Shown: positions 35,513 to 44,568, counted from the first letter of the stretch. The stretch is DNA of 64,000 nt from Lachnospiraceae bacterium (GCA_009777715.1 WRLH01000020.1:1-64000); one strand, 5' to 3'. The notes: a model not told the origin generated them from the sequence alone. Made by a program: numbers and translations.

Positions 35513-36016
35513 ATGTCTTTAATCAAACAATGGCGGGAAATGGCTTATTCTGACACAGCAAATAAAGATGACCTCCAGAAGCTGTGGGCGGATTATTTTG
35601 AATGTGAAAAAGGGGTTTATATCGAAATCCTAAAAAAGCCGGACAAGGTAATTAAAGGAACGGTCAAGGAACTAGCCGAGCGTTTTAAGCTTGATCTTTT
35701 GACCATGGCCGGAATCCTTGACGGAATGAATGAAAGCTTAAAAAAGCCAAACGAGCTGGAAGACCTGTCCGAAGAGTCAAAGGTCGGCTTAGGAATCGAC
35801 AAAGAAAAGCTTTACAAAAATATGGTTGCGGCCGGAGCGGACTGGCTGTATAATCTTCCGGAATGGGAAGCGGTTTTAGATGAGGGCAAGCGGAAAGAGC
35901 TTTACCGTGAGCAGAAATTGGCTTCAACGGTCATTAAAGGCGAACGGACTTATCCTAACGACCCATGCCCTTGTAAAAGCGGGAAAAAATACAAAAAATG
36001 TTGCGGACGGAATTAA
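35513..36016 (+). CDS. SEC-C zinc-motif protein
   Basis: The 167-residue protein ends in the SEC-C motif YPNDPCPCKSGKKYKKCC, the zinc-binding tail known from SecA and many small proteins, which binds ribosomes or SecB-like partners. The first 140 residues are helical and acidic and are not assigned. AAAGGGTTAATTAA precedes the ATG. It lies between a GH9 gene and thrS on the same strand. Confidence 0.8.
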   Translation: MSLIKQWREMAYSDTANKDDLQKLWADYFECEKGVYIEILKKPDKVIKGTVKELAERFKLDLLTMAGILDGMNESLKKPNELEDLSEESKVGLGIDKEKLYKNMVAAGADWLYNLPEWEAVLDEGKRKELYREQKLASTVIKGERTYPNDPCPCKSGKKYKKCCGRN

Positions 36017-36044
36017 CGTCCTTAGATTTGGAAAGGCCATTGAT

Positions 36045-38000
36045 ATGAAAATCACTTTAAAAGACGGTTCAGTCAGGGAATATCATGCCCCCCTTACGAT
36101 TTATGAAATTGCCGCCGATATTAGCGAAGGCTTAGCCCGCGTTGCTTGCTGTGGGTCTGTTGACGGTGCTGTTTGCGATCTTCGGACACTTATTGAGCGT
36201 GACTGCGAGCTTAGCATTTTGACATTAAGCGATAAAGAGGGGCTTAATGCGCTGCGCCATACTGTTTCCCACATCATGGCGGAGGCGGTTAAGTCTCTAT
36301 TTAAAGACGCAAAAATTGCGATTGGGCCAAGCATTGAAAACGGCTTTTATTATGATTTTGAACATCCTCCCTTTACCCGTGAGGACCTTGACTTAATCGA
36401 AACCGAAATGAAAAAAATCATCAAAGAGGGCCGGGAATTTACGCGCTTTACCCTGCCCCGCGCCGAAGCGGTCAAATTAATGGCCGAAGCGGGCGAGATT
36501 TACAAAGTTGAATTAATTAATGATTTGCCCGAAAATGCGGAAATTTCTTTCTACCGCCAAGGTGATTTTGTTGATTTATGTGCCGGGCCGCATTTGATGA
36601 ATGCGAAGAATATCAAAGCGTTTAAGCTAATCTCATCATCAAGTGCTTATTGGCGCGGAAATTCTGACAATGCAATGCTCCAGCGCATTTACGGCACAGC
36701 CTTTGCCAAAAAAGAAGAGCTTAATGATTACCTTGATTATCTGGAAAAAATAAAGCTGCGCGACCACAACAAAATCGGCCGCGAAATGGAATTGTTTACG
36801 ACGGCCGATGTTATTGGCCAGGGGCTTCCGCTTTTAATGCCCAAAGGAGCCCGCATTATCCAGACTTTGCAACGCTGGATTGAAGACGAGGAAGATTTTA
36901 ACCGCGGTTATGTCCGGACAAAAACCCCTTTCCTTGCCAAAAGTGATTTATACAAACTGTCGGGGCATTGGGATATGTACCGCGAGGGAATGTTCATTCT
37001 TGGCGACGCGGAAAGTGAAGCTGAGGTTCTTGCCCTCCGCCCGATGACCTGCCCTTTCCAATATTTTATCTATAAGGCCAGCCAAAAATCATACCGTGAC
37101 CTGCCAATCCGCTATGGGGAAACGGCGGTTCTTTTCCGGAACGAGGATTCCGGCGAAATGCACGGCCTGACCCGCGTCCGCCAATTTACGATTTCGGAGG
37201 GCCACCTGATTGTCCGCCCTGACCAGATGGACAAGGAATTTAAGGATTGCCTTGATTTTGCCCGTTATTGCATGAGGACGCTGGGGATAGAAGATGAAGT
37301 AAGCTTTCGCTTATCGAAATGGGACCCGGATAAGCGCGACAAATATATTGGCGAAGCCGAGGTCTGGGAAGATACCCAAAACCGCATTCGTAGCATTATG
37401 CTTGAGCTTGGCATTCCCTTTACGGAAGCTTTAGGCGAAGCAGCTTTTTATGGGCCAAAGGTTGACCTGCAAGCAAAAAATGTTTACGGCAAAGAAGATA
37501 CGATGATTACGATTCAATGGGACGCTGTTTTGGCTGAACGCTTTGATTTATATTATATCGACCAAAAAGGGGATAAAGTCCGCCCCTATATTATCCACCG
37601 GACCGCGCTTGGCTGTTATGAGCGGACCTTGGCTTGGCTGATTGAATTATATGAGGGCAAGTTCCCAACCTGGCTTTGCCCGGAGCAGGTCAGGGTTTTA
37701 CCGATTTCTGACAAATACGAGGCCTACGCCGAAACGGTCAGGACAACGCTTCATGCCCATGGCGTTCTTGTCACAAGTGATTTGCGGGCCGAAAAAATCG
37801 GCTATAAAATCCGTGAAGCCCGCCTTGATAAAATACCCTACCTGCTTATTGTTGGCGCAAATGAGGAAGAAACTGAGACTGTTTCTGTCCGCAGCCGTTT
37901 TGCCGGAGATGAGGGAGTCAAACCGCTTGCTGATTTTATCGACCAAATCACGCAGGAAATCCGCGCTAAAGTAATCCGCAAAGAAGAAAATGCTGAATAG
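36045..38000 (+). CDS. thrS: Threonyl-tRNA synthetase
   Basis: The 651-residue class II synthetase has a TGS domain (about 1-60), the editing domain (HTVSHIMAEAVK and the later DLCAGPH), the catalytic core (RPMTCPFQYFIY, TRVRQFTISEGH, and HRTALGCYER as motif 3) and a C-terminal anticodon-binding domain (VRVLPISDKYEAYA). The ATG at 36045 has GGAAAGG upstream and starts a normal TGS domain. Many Bacillota thrS genes carry a T-box leader, but only 28 bases separate it from the SEC-C stop, so no T-box is present here. Confidence 0.96.
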   Translation: MKITLKDGSVREYHAPLTIYEIAADISEGLARVACCGSVDGAVCDLRTLIERDCELSILTLSDKEGLNALRHTVSHIMAEAVKSLFKDAKIAIGPSIENGFYYDFEHPPFTREDLDLIETEMKKIIKEGREFTRFTLPRAEAVKLMAEAGEIYKVELINDLPENAEISFYRQGDFVDLCAGPHLMNAKNIKAFKLISSSSAYWRGNSDNAMLQRIYGTAFAKKEELNDYLDYLEKIKLRDHNKIGREMELFTTADVIGQGLPLLMPKGARIIQTLQRWIEDEEDFNRGYVRTKTPFLAKSDLYKLSGHWDMYREGMFILGDAESEAEVLALRPMTCPFQYFIYKASQKSYRDLPIRYGETAVLFRNEDSGEMHGLTRVRQFTISEGHLIVRPDQMDKEFKDCLDFARYCMRTLGIEDEVSFRLSKWDPDKRDKYIGEAEVWEDTQNRIRSIMLELGIPFTEALGEAAFYGPKVDLQAKNVYGKEDTMITIQWDAVLAERFDLYYIDQKGDKVRPYIIHRTALGCYERTLAWLIELYEGKFPTWLCPEQVRVLPISDKYEAYAETVRTTLHAHGVLVTSDLRAEKIGYKIREARLDKIPYLLIVGANEEETETVSVRSRFAGDEGVKPLADFIDQITQEIRAKVIRKEENAE

Positions 38001-38062
38001 TTTTGAATAATTTTGTTGCCCTTGTTAATACTGATAAAAAGAACTTTTATCAGGAGGTAAAC

Positions 38063-38377
38063 ATGGCATTATTAGATTGTACGGTTACGAATTGCAGCTT
38101 TAATAAAACCGAGTGCTGCTGCAAAGGCGACATCTTAGTTGGGGGAATCCACGCTGACAGTGATGATGAGACTTGCTGCGAAAGCTTTAGGGAACGTGGC
38201 TTTGACTCTTTCCAAAGCGCAATTGAACATCCAAGCAAAACGATAAATGTCAATTGTGAAGCAACAAACTGTACCTATAACCGCAATTTTATATGCAGTG
38301 CGGAACACGTTGACATCTGCGGAAGCAATGCTCATTCTCCAAGCGGCACAATCTGTGCGACTTTTGCGGAGCGGTAA
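38063..38377 (+). CDS. Tandem DUF1540 Cys-rich protein
   Basis: The 104-residue protein contains two DUF1540-type units: CTVTNCSFNKTECCCKGDI...CCESF and CEATNCTYNRNFICSAEHVDICG. The cysteines are likely to bind metal. The family is typical of Clostridia and Bacilli; its function is unknown. AGGAGG lies 6 bases before the ATG at 38063. Confidence 0.85.
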   Translation: MALLDCTVTNCSFNKTECCCKGDILVGGIHADSDDETCCESFRERGFDSFQSAIEHPSKTINVNCEATNCTYNRNFICSAEHVDICGSNAHSPSGTICATFAER

Positions 38378-38385
38378 ATACGCCC

Positions 38386-38412
38386 TATCCGGGCGGCCCC
38401 GCCGTCCGGATA
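38386..38412 (+). terminator. Hairpin after the DUF1540 gene
   Basis: TATCCGGGCGGC and GCCGTCCGGATA pair around a short C loop directly after the stop. No T-run follows, so termination is possible but not certain. Confidence 0.45.
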
Positions 38413-38462
38413 ATTAAGGGAGAGGAAAGAAGAGCAAGGAAGAAAAATTTATATTGTACTTC

Positions 38463-38582
38463 CAATTAAGGCATAGATGAGCAAGGAAGAAAATGTTTCT
38501 CGCAGTTGCCTTGCCTTTTATTTTATTTCAATTAAAGGCATAGATGAGCAAGGAAGAAAATGTTTCTCGCAGTTGCCTTGCC
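38463..38582 (+). repeat. 53-bp direct repeat, two copies
   Basis: A block beginning CAATTAAGGCATAGATGAGC lies at 38463-38515 and again at 38529-38582 with one base inserted. Each copy contains GCAAGG and CCTTGC, which can pair as a stem. Partial copies of GCAAGGAAGAAAA appear at about 38433 and, inverted, at about 38709. A short tandem of AACGAAGAGATTATT also lies at about 38623-38715. The 38378-38742 gap holds nothing else that looks like a gene. Confidence 0.75.
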
Positions 38583-38742
38583 CGCCTTCTACCCAAATGA
38601 ACACTTATATTTTACACCCATTAGGGCACAGCAACGAAGAGATTATTTTATGACGCGCGTACTAAAATGTATTAACGAAGAGATTATTAAAATGTATTAA
38701 CGAAAAGATTTTCTTCCTTGCCTATTAAATAACGGAGAACCC

Positions 38743-41094
38743 ATGACAAATTCATTCAAAGAAGAATTAATCGAATCAGGCTACATACACAAACTCCTAA
38801 CCCCCAACCGCCAAAAATCAACCGAAACCCGCCTGCTTTCAAAAACCCCCCAAACCTCCCACCCATTATGGGATGGTTTAACGCTAAACCCTTGGAAACT
38901 AGAGGGTGATGGCGGCCAGATAAAACTTTCCGGAAACACACTTAAACTGACCTCCCCGGCAAGACGGGAAATGAAAGAAAAAATGCCGCGCTATACCACC
39001 TATGGCAATGCAAAAGCATTTCTCCCCTTTGCGCGTTGTGATTGGCGGCCATATAACCGGATTAGATGCCGGATTAAGCCGAAATGCTTAGGCTTCCATG
39101 CCCCATTCCTGACCCTGTGCCTGGTTAATGACGGCGAGCAAAAAATCCCCGATATATACTGGCGCGAAGGATTCCATATCGTTAACCTCGAAAACAATAA
39201 GTGGAATGATGTCGTCTGGGAATTTCCCGATTTGCCTCGCGACGCAGTCACGGAGTTTGGCTTTGAGCTTAGCTGCTACGGCCATGAAATTGGCGGTGAA
39301 AACGAATTTAATTTTTATCTTAAAGATATATTCCTTGAGCAAGTGGAAAATCCCGACATCTCATTGGGCTGGCAATTAGCCGATGAGACAATCAGTTATT
39401 CAACGTCCGGATATTTTTTGGCAGGTTCAAAAATGGCCGTGACCGCATTTACAAAGGGTGAGTTTTTCTTAATTGATGGCGATTTGGTTAGCTATAAAGG
39501 CAAAATAAGCAAACTGGAAAATGAAAAAGGCAGCTTTGGCATTGCGGATTTTACGGATTTTAACCAAGAAGGATATTTCAAGCTAAAAATAAATGACATT
39601 ACGACCGAGGCATTCCCCATTACAGGCAATCCTTTTAAAGAAGCAATCTGGAAAGCTATTAATTTCATCTACTCTGAACGCTGCGGTTTCCCGGTCGGCG
39701 GCGGCCATGGATATTGCCATGGTGATTTCATCGCCAAACACGATGATGTAAGCCTCGTGTTTAATGGCGGCTGGCATGACGCAGGAGACCTTTCCCAGCA
39801 AGCCCTGCAAACAGCGGAGACAACGCAAGCCCTTTTCGAAGCGGCCCTTAAGGTAAAAGACATTGATATATTGCTATACAACCGCTTAATGGAAGAAGCA
39901 ACGTGGGGGCTTGATTTCATTATCCGGACAAGGTTTGGTGATGGTTTCCGGGCGACAAGCGCGGCTTGCCTTCGCTGGACGGATTCATATATCGGCAATA
40001 ATGACGATGTTGCTGTCACTGTCCACAACCGTTCTTTTGAAAATTTCCTGATGGGCGGAGTAGCCGCTTTGGCCGCTTTTGCCCTTAATACTTACGATCA
40101 GGATAAAGCATATCTTGCCCTCAAAACAGCAAAAGAAGATTATGCTTTTGCCCTCAAGCGTTTTAATGAGGTTGGCTTCGAAGACGGTGAAGTGATGGAG
40201 CATACCTTTAATGCCGGCCCGGCGCAATATTATGCGGCCGCCAGCTATTGTGCCTCGCAAATCTACCGCGTTTGCGGCGAGGATTATTATCAAGCGGAAG
40301 CAAGCCGTTTTGGCAATTTGATGATTGGCTGCCAAGATAAAGGTGAAGCAGGTCTTCCTTTTAACGGCTTTTTCTACCGCGATGAAACGAAAAAAACAAT
40401 TACCCATTTTAATCATCAATCACGGGATTATCTTTTCTGCCAAGCCTTAACCGCCTTGCTGGAAACGCAAAAACCCTCGCAGAAAATCGCGGAACAAAGG
40501 GATATTTGGGAAGAAAGCCTTTTCCTGTTTGGCGAATACCTTAAGGAAATGAGCCGCTATTCCGCGCCGTATGGAATGCAGCCGTCGGGAGTCCACGCTT
40601 TTAGTGAAGCAGATGACCCGGTTACTTTCCGCTATCTCCATGTCCATACTGACTATGAAGCAGATAAAGAAAACTACCGCGAACAGCTTAAGTCAGGCTT
40701 AAAGCTAGATGAAAGCCATTGTCTCCGCCAATTCCCGGTCTGGTTTTCGTTCCGGGGCAATACCGCCGTTTTGTTGGCATTAGGAAAGGCAGCTTCGCTA
40801 GCCGGGGCTTATTTTGATGATGGGCAATTGATGGACATTGCCAGAGACCAGCTTTATTGGTGTGCAGGGAAAAATCCTTTCGGGCAGTCACTTATGTATG
40901 GCGAGGGCAATAATTATGCTTCTCAATATGCGGTTTTGCTGGGGGAGACGGTGGGAGAGATGCCAGTCGGAATCCAGACCCGCGAAAATGAGGACGTTCC
41001 TTATTGGCCGATGGCAAACAATGCAACTTACAAAGAAGTCTGGCTTTCAAGTGTCACCCGCTGGGTACTTCTAGTTGCGGATTTGATAAAATGA
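38743..41094 (+). CDS. Large GH9 glycosidase, no signal peptide
   Basis: The 783-residue protein has an N-terminal beta-rich region (about 40-290; the first half looks like a carbohydrate-binding module, the second like a CelD Ig domain) and a GH9 catalytic domain from about 300 (FNGGWHDAGDLSQQ with the Asp pair; FRGNTAVLLALG; the last motif has NATYKEVWLSS with the probable acid Glu). GH9 enzymes cleave beta-1,4-glucans with inversion. No secretion signal is visible, unusual for a large cellulase, so it may act on imported oligosaccharides or be released by another route. It is the second GH9 in 5 kb. Confidence 0.82.
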   Translation: MTNSFKEELIESGYIHKLLTPNRQKSTETRLLSKTPQTSHPLWDGLTLNPWKLEGDGGQIKLSGNTLKLTSPARREMKEKMPRYTTYGNAKAFLPFARCDWRPYNRIRCRIKPKCLGFHAPFLTLCLVNDGEQKIPDIYWREGFHIVNLENNKWNDVVWEFPDLPRDAVTEFGFELSCYGHEIGGENEFNFYLKDIFLEQVENPDISLGWQLADETISYSTSGYFLAGSKMAVTAFTKGEFFLIDGDLVSYKGKISKLENEKGSFGIADFTDFNQEGYFKLKINDITTEAFPITGNPFKEAIWKAINFIYSERCGFPVGGGHGYCHGDFIAKHDDVSLVFNGGWHDAGDLSQQALQTAETTQALFEAALKVKDIDILLYNRLMEEATWGLDFIIRTRFGDGFRATSAACLRWTDSYIGNNDDVAVTVHNRSFENFLMGGVAALAAFALNTYDQDKAYLALKTAKEDYAFALKRFNEVGFEDGEVMEHTFNAGPAQYYAAASYCASQIYRVCGEDYYQAEASRFGNLMIGCQDKGEAGLPFNGFFYRDETKKTITHFNHQSRDYLFCQALTALLETQKPSQKIAEQRDIWEESLFLFGEYLKEMSRYSAPYGMQPSGVHAFSEADDPVTFRYLHVHTDYEADKENYREQLKSGLKLDESHCLRQFPVWFSFRGNTAVLLALGKAASLAGAYFDDGQLMDIARDQLYWCAGKNPFGQSLMYGEGNNYASQYAVLLGETVGEMPVGIQTRENEDVPYWPMANNATYKEVWLSSVTRWVLLVADLIK

Positions 41095-41139
41095 AAAGCC
41101 GAATCTATGATTCGTTTTTTTTCGGAAAGCATGGTTATT

Positions 41140-41823
41140 ATGATGTTTAATTATACCCTTAAAAGGTCAAAGCGAAAAACCCTTGCCCTATTAATACATA
41201 ACGGAGTGGTGGAAGTCCGCGCCCCCTTGAGGATGCCAAAACGCTATATTGAGGAGTTCATTTTATCCAAAACAGAATGGATCACCAAAAAATTAGCCGC
41301 TTCAAACAGACAGCAGGACTTGCGTGAAAATTTTAACCTTAACTACGGCGACCAAATATTATATCGGGGATGGGAATATCCAATTTTGGAAAAATATGGA
41401 AATAAAGTGGGCTTTGATGAGGAGCAAAAATATTTTTATCTGCCTCCCGATTTAAATAGCGGGCAAATCATGCAAGCTTGCATCAAAATATACCGGACGC
41501 TGGCCAAAAAACATTTAACAGCTAAAACTTCCGATTTCGCCGAGTTAATGTCGTTAAAACCAAGTGCGGTAAAAATAAATTCCGCCAAGACCCGCTGGGG
41601 AAGCTGCTCAAGCAAAAAAAACATAAATTTTTCATGGCGGCTGATTATGGCTTCCGATGAGGTGATTGATTATGTAGTAGTCCATGAGCTTGCGCATATC
41701 AAAGAAATGAACCATTCGGAGCGGTTTTGGGCAGTAGTTGAGGGTGTTCTTCCGGATTTTAAAAAAAGGAAGAAACAGTTAAGGGAGTTGCAGAAAAAAT
41801 TGATGAAAGAAGATTGGGGATAA
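41140..41823 (+). CDS. YgjP/SprT-like zinc metallopeptidase (M48-type)
   Basis: The 227-residue protein is a YgjP-family member: RWGSCSSKKNINFSWRL and the zinc motif VVHELAHIKEMNHSERFW (His-Glu-x-x-His plus a later His). The exact role is unknown; homologues are predicted zinc proteases. Start choice is uncertain between ATG 41131, 41140 and 41143; 41140 gives the best spacing to GGAAAG. A strong ribosome-binding site (AAAAGGAGAC) and a 12-codon open frame follow the stop at 41836 and may be the start of a lost gene. Confidence 0.85.
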   Translation: MMFNYTLKRSKRKTLALLIHNGVVEVRAPLRMPKRYIEEFILSKTEWITKKLAASNRQQDLRENFNLNYGDQILYRGWEYPILEKYGNKVGFDEEQKYFYLPPDLNSGQIMQACIKIYRTLAKKHLTAKTSDFAELMSLKPSAVKINSAKTRWGSCSSKKNINFSWRLIMASDEVIDYVVVHELAHIKEMNHSERFWAVVEGVLPDFKKRKKQLRELQKKLMKEDWG

Positions 41824-41918
41824 AAAGGAGACAAAATGCTAGCTTACAGCAACAAAAAAATGCCCAAACTATAGATACAGCCTCTGCAAAACCAATAAAT
41901 AAGTAAGATTGCGAAAAA

Positions 41919-42131
41919 TTAAGCAATCTTATTATTTTGCGTCAGAGGCTTAGGGATTTCAAGTCCTTTTTCCTCGGCAACTTCTAGCCACATTTCCATA
42001 ACAATACGTACTTCCCTAATGGCATCTTCGGGAGTTTTGCCATGTGCCATACAGCCCTGCAATTCAGGAATGCTGGCAATATATATTTCGTTTTCTTCAT
42101 CATACTGAATAATATAAGAATATTTCTCCAT
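41919..42131 (-). CDS. hicB: HicB-family antitoxin
   Basis: The 70-residue protein shows the HicB partial RNase-H fold: YSYIIQYDEENEIYIASIPELQG, CMAHGKTPEDAIREV, ending in a short tail. It lies 8 bases after hicA on the same strand. It lacks an obvious C-terminal DNA-binding domain, so it may be a minimal HicB. A stem-loop of AAGATTGC/GCAATCTT overlaps its 3' end and may terminate transcription. Confidence 0.85.
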   Translation of the reverse strand: MEKYSYIIQYDEENEIYIASIPELQGCMAHGKTPEDAIREVRIVMEMWLEVAEEKGLEIPKPLTQNNKIA

Positions 42132-42139
42132 ATTGTCTC

Positions 42140-42379
42140 CTACAAATTAAACTCTTTGATCAGATTTCTAAGTTGCTTTACTTCGTAAGGTTTTGCTTTT
42201 GAGCCGTCATTTTGAATGTTCATATACTTTTTTATCTCGTCATTAAAGTACATTTCATGCGAACCATTTTGACGAGCAAAATCAAAACCAAGATTAAGTA
42301 TGAGATTCTGAAAATCCCTATATTTTATATTATTATCAGATTTTCCACTTATAACCGCATTGTAGGTTTTTTCGTTCAT
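42140..42379 (-). CDS. hicA: HicA-family mRNA interferase toxin
   Basis: The 79-residue protein has the dsRBD-like HicA fold with the catalytic His in QNGSHEMYF and a basic segment before it. HicA toxins cleave mRNA and tmRNA independently of the ribosome. It is 20-30 residues longer at the N-terminus than the shortest HicA proteins. hicB follows immediately. Confidence 0.82.
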   Translation of the reverse strand: MNEKTYNAVISGKSDNNIKYRDFQNLILNLGFDFARQNGSHEMYFNDEIKKYMNIQNDGSKAKPYEVKQLRNLIKEFNL

Positions 42380-42454
42380 CAGAATAAATTGCTTTCATAA
42401 ATTATTATGTAATGACAAAAGTTGCTTTAATAGAATAAAGGATGGCTTACAACC

Positions 42455-42527
42455 TCGGAGTGACAGGACTTGAACCTGCGGCCTCTACTTCCCTAAAGTA
42501 GCGCGCTACCACCTGCGCTACACCCCG
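42455..42527 (-). tRNA. tRNA-Pro (anticodon AGG)
   Basis: The minus strand folds as a 73-base tRNA: acceptor CGGGGTG/CACTCCG (one G-T pair), D arm GCGC/GCGC, anticodon stem CTACT/AGTAG with loop TTAGGGA, T arm GCAGG-TTCAAGT-CCTGT and discriminator A. Overall it is a proline tRNA; the loop gives anticodon AGG for CCU codons. CCA is not encoded. An A at position 34 is rare for bacterial proline tRNAs, most of which use TGG or GGG. Confidence 0.93.
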
Positions 42528-42600
42528 AAAAAATACATATAAATTCTAGCACATTATACGATAAATGGATTCTTGTGTCAAGGCAATCCGCGAGAATGCA

Positions 42601-42643
42601 AATCCGCGAGAGCGCGGATAATAAAAGCCCACTCTCGCGGATT
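42601..42643 (-). terminator. Palindrome downstream of rplT
   Basis: AATCCGCGAGAG and CTCTCGCGGATT form a 12-base-pair stem starting 10 bases past the rplT stop. A third partial copy of AATCCGCGAGA precedes it on the plus strand, so this looks like a small repeat that may double as the terminator of the infC-rpmI-rplT operon. There is no clear T-run. Confidence 0.5.
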
Positions 42644-42653
42644 AATAAATAAA

Positions 42654-43025
42654 CTAAGCAATTTTGGCCGGGTCAATTTGGGCTTTGGCTATTTCAACTA
42701 ATGATGCAAAGCCTTCAGCATCATTTATCGCTAACTCCGCCAGCATTTTCCGGTTGATATCGACTTCAGCTTGCTTTAAGCCGAACATGAATTTATTGTA
42801 GGATAATCCGTTTAAACGGCACGCCGCGTTAATCCGGGCAATCCACAGCCGCCTAAATTGGCGTTTCCGTTCTTTTCTTCCTGAATAAGAAGTTGCCAAG
42901 GCACGCATAACAGATTGTTTTGCAACCCGATATTGTTTGCTTCTTGCGCCGCGATAGCCTTTGGCCAGCTTTAGGACTCGTTTATGTTTTTTCTTGGCGT
43001 TTTGTCCGCCTTTTATTCTTGCCAT
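42654..43025 (-). CDS. rplT: 50S ribosomal protein L20
   Basis: The 123-residue protein is bL20: MARIKGGQNAKKKHKRVLKLAKGYRGARS and the later RLWIARINAACR. It is an early-assembly protein binding 23S rRNA and, in Bacillota, usually represses its own operon through the infC leader. It is the last gene of infC-rpmI-rplT. Confidence 0.97.
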   Translation of the reverse strand: MARIKGGQNAKKKHKRVLKLAKGYRGARSKQYRVAKQSVMRALATSYSGRKERKRQFRRLWIARINAACRLNGLSYNKFMFGLKQAEVDINRKMLAELAINDAEGFASLVEIAKAQIDPAKIA

Positions 43026-43099
43026 TTTTTTTCTCCTTCTTTAAACCTGTTAGCGTCCAATAAAATTTCTCGGACGCGCTTCCTAACTATGCCTACCCA

Positions 43100-43300
43100 T
43101 TATTTCAAATAAGGTAAGATTTTCAGCATATTTTTTACGTTTGAGTCATCAGTCATCGCCGGACGCCTTAAGTTTCTTTTTCTTTTCGCTGATTTCTTAG
43201 TTAAGATATGGCTCTTATAAGCTTTGCTTCTTTTTAGCTTTCCGGTTCCTGTCAGCTTAAAGCGTTTGGCTGCTGACCGGTTTGTTTTCATTTTGGGCAT
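43100..43300 (-). CDS. rpmI: 50S ribosomal protein L35
   Basis: The 66-residue protein is bL35: [36 protein letters not shown]. It lies between infC and rplT with short gaps, the conserved bacterial operon order. AAGGAGGAG precedes the ATG. Confidence 0.97.
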   Translation of the reverse strand: MPKMKTNRSAAKRFKLTGTGKLKRSKAYKSHILTKKSAKRKRNLRRPAMTDDSNVKNMLKILPYLK

Positions 43301-43340
43301 TTTTTGCTCCTCCTTAATTGGTAATGGGCTGTCTTTAAAT

Positions 43341-43850
43341 TTAGGTCTTTTTTTCGCATAAATAAATTGTCAAGGTACGGCCTTCGATGGTGGGTGATTT
43401 CTCGACATTGGCGATATCGGCCAGATATTCGGCAAATTCGTCCAAGATATGCTTGCTCTTCATCATATGCGCCATTTCCCTGCCCCGGAAACGTAAGGTG
43501 ATTTTTACGCGGTCGCCCTTTGACAAAAACTTCCGGGCGTTATTCCGTTTGGTATTAAGGTCATGGACATCAATATTGGGAGTCAGGCGTATTTCCTTTA
43601 TCTCAACGGTTTTTTGCTTCTTTCTAGCTTCTTTTTCTTTTCGGCCTTGTTCATATTTGAACTTTCCGTAATCAACGATTCTGCACACAGGCGGCTGGGC
43701 TGTCGGGGCGATTTTGACCAGATCCAAACCGGCATCAATCGCTAGCTGCATTGCTTGCTGGATAGACATAATGCCTAGCTGCTCATTTGTGGCACTGATG
43801 ACACGTACTTCATTGTCCTTAATTTGTTCGTTGATAATTAAATCGTTAAT
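43341..43850 (-). CDS. infC: Translation initiation factor IF-3 with ATT start codon
   Basis: IF-3 binds the 30S subunit and checks start codons. An internal ATG at 43769 gives only 142 residues and loses the conserved N-terminal [14 protein letters not shown]-type segment. Reading upstream in the same frame restores it ([19 protein letters not shown]), starting at ATT 43850 with AGGAGGG upstream at normal spacing. The product is then 169 residues, the usual size. Non-canonical AUU starts are a known autoregulatory feature of infC: low IF-3 allows initiation at AUU. Both domains are present (the C-terminal one ends [13 protein letters not shown]). Confidence 0.95.
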   Translation of the reverse strand: MNDLIINEQIKDNEVRVISATNEQLGIMSIQQAMQLAIDAGLDLVKIAPTAQPPVCRIVDYGKFKYEQGRKEKEARKKQKTVEIKEIRLTPNIDVHDLNTKRNNARKFLSKGDRVKITLRFRGREMAHMMKSKHILDEFAEYLADIANVEKSPTIEGRTLTIYLCEKKT

Positions 43851-44045
43851 AACTTTACCCTCCTGGTATTGGAATCGGGCAGGACGAAACTGCCCAGCAC
43901 ATAAAAAAAGCAGATAGCATAACTATCCACGACATCAAAAAATGCTTATCTTAACACCTGTGAGCAAAAATCGCTTTGCGATGGCTATTGCGATTGGCTA
44001 CAGGGTGAGAGTGGATACTCTGCTTGGTGTGCGTATTATGCGCAA
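43851..44045 (-). promoter_or_regulatory. Leader of the infC operon, probable L20/IF-3 control region
   Basis: About 195 bases separate the promoter from infC. The transcript can form several stems, including GGGCAG/CTGCCC just before the ribosome-binding site and a CGCAAAGCG-type hairpin further up. In Bacillota this leader binds L20 and controls the operon. I infer the same here by position and structure. Confidence 0.55.
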
Positions 44046-44052
44046 CATAAAG

Positions 44053-44081
44053 AGAATATCATGTTATTTTGCTGGTGTCAA
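44053..44081 (-). promoter_or_regulatory. Promoter of the infC-rpmI-rplT operon
   Basis: On the minus strand TTGACA is followed after exactly 17 bases by TATTCT. Confidence 0.75.
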
Positions 44082-44136
44082 GTAAATTTTTACGAATTGA
44101 AATCTGCCAAGGACTGTCATCAGGCAGTTCCTTTTT

Positions 44137-44568
44137 TTAGGAACGCCTGTCATATTTTTCTTCACAGTACTTGCAGCGGTAAACTTGGGCATCTTTGTCG
44201 GCCAAAACAAAGACGTGCGGCAAACTTTGCTCAATTGAGGTAATACAGCGGGGATTTTTGCAATTAATTATCCCCGTAATTTCTTCCGGCAAAATCAAAG
44301 CTTTTTTAGCAACGATTTCTTCGCCCTTGATGACGTTAACTGTAATCGTGTGGTCGATAAAGGCAAGGACGTCAAGATTTAGGTCACTGATACTGCATTC
44401 AACTTTTAAAATATCTTTTTTGCCCATTTTGGTGCTTGGGACATACATAATCATTGCAACCGTGCTTTCGCCTTTGTCCAACTTTAACATATGATAAATA
44501 TTAAGGCTTTGCCCGGCTTTGATATGGTCTAGGACAAAGCCTTCCTGGATTCTGCCAACGTTTAACAT
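44137..44568 (-). CDS. pyrI: Aspartate carbamoyltransferase regulatory chain
   Basis: The 143-residue PyrI has the nucleotide-binding domain and the C-terminal zinc domain with four cysteines (CKNPRC and CKYC). It gives allosteric control by CTP and ATP to PyrB. It overlaps pyrB by 7 bases. Confidence 0.95.
   Translation of the reverse strand: MLNVGRIQEGFVLDHIKAGQSLNIYHMLKLDKGESTVAMIMYVPSTKMGKKDILKVECSISDLNLDVLAFIDHTITVNVIKGEEIVAKKALILPEEITGIINCKNPRCITSIEQSLPHVFVLADKDAQVYRCKYCEEKYDRRS

Noticed and set aside
35498-36044. T-box leader of thrS
   Set aside because: The upstream space is filled by the SEC-C gene, leaving 28 bases; no T-box sequence seen.
41836-41874. Twelve-codon open frame after a strong ribosome-binding site
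   Set aside because: Too short to call as a gene; probably a remnant, noted in the YgjP entry.
44100-44136. Terminator-like stem with T-run after pyrI
   Set aside because: The T-run lies on the plus strand, where no gene upstream needs it; its role could not be decided.
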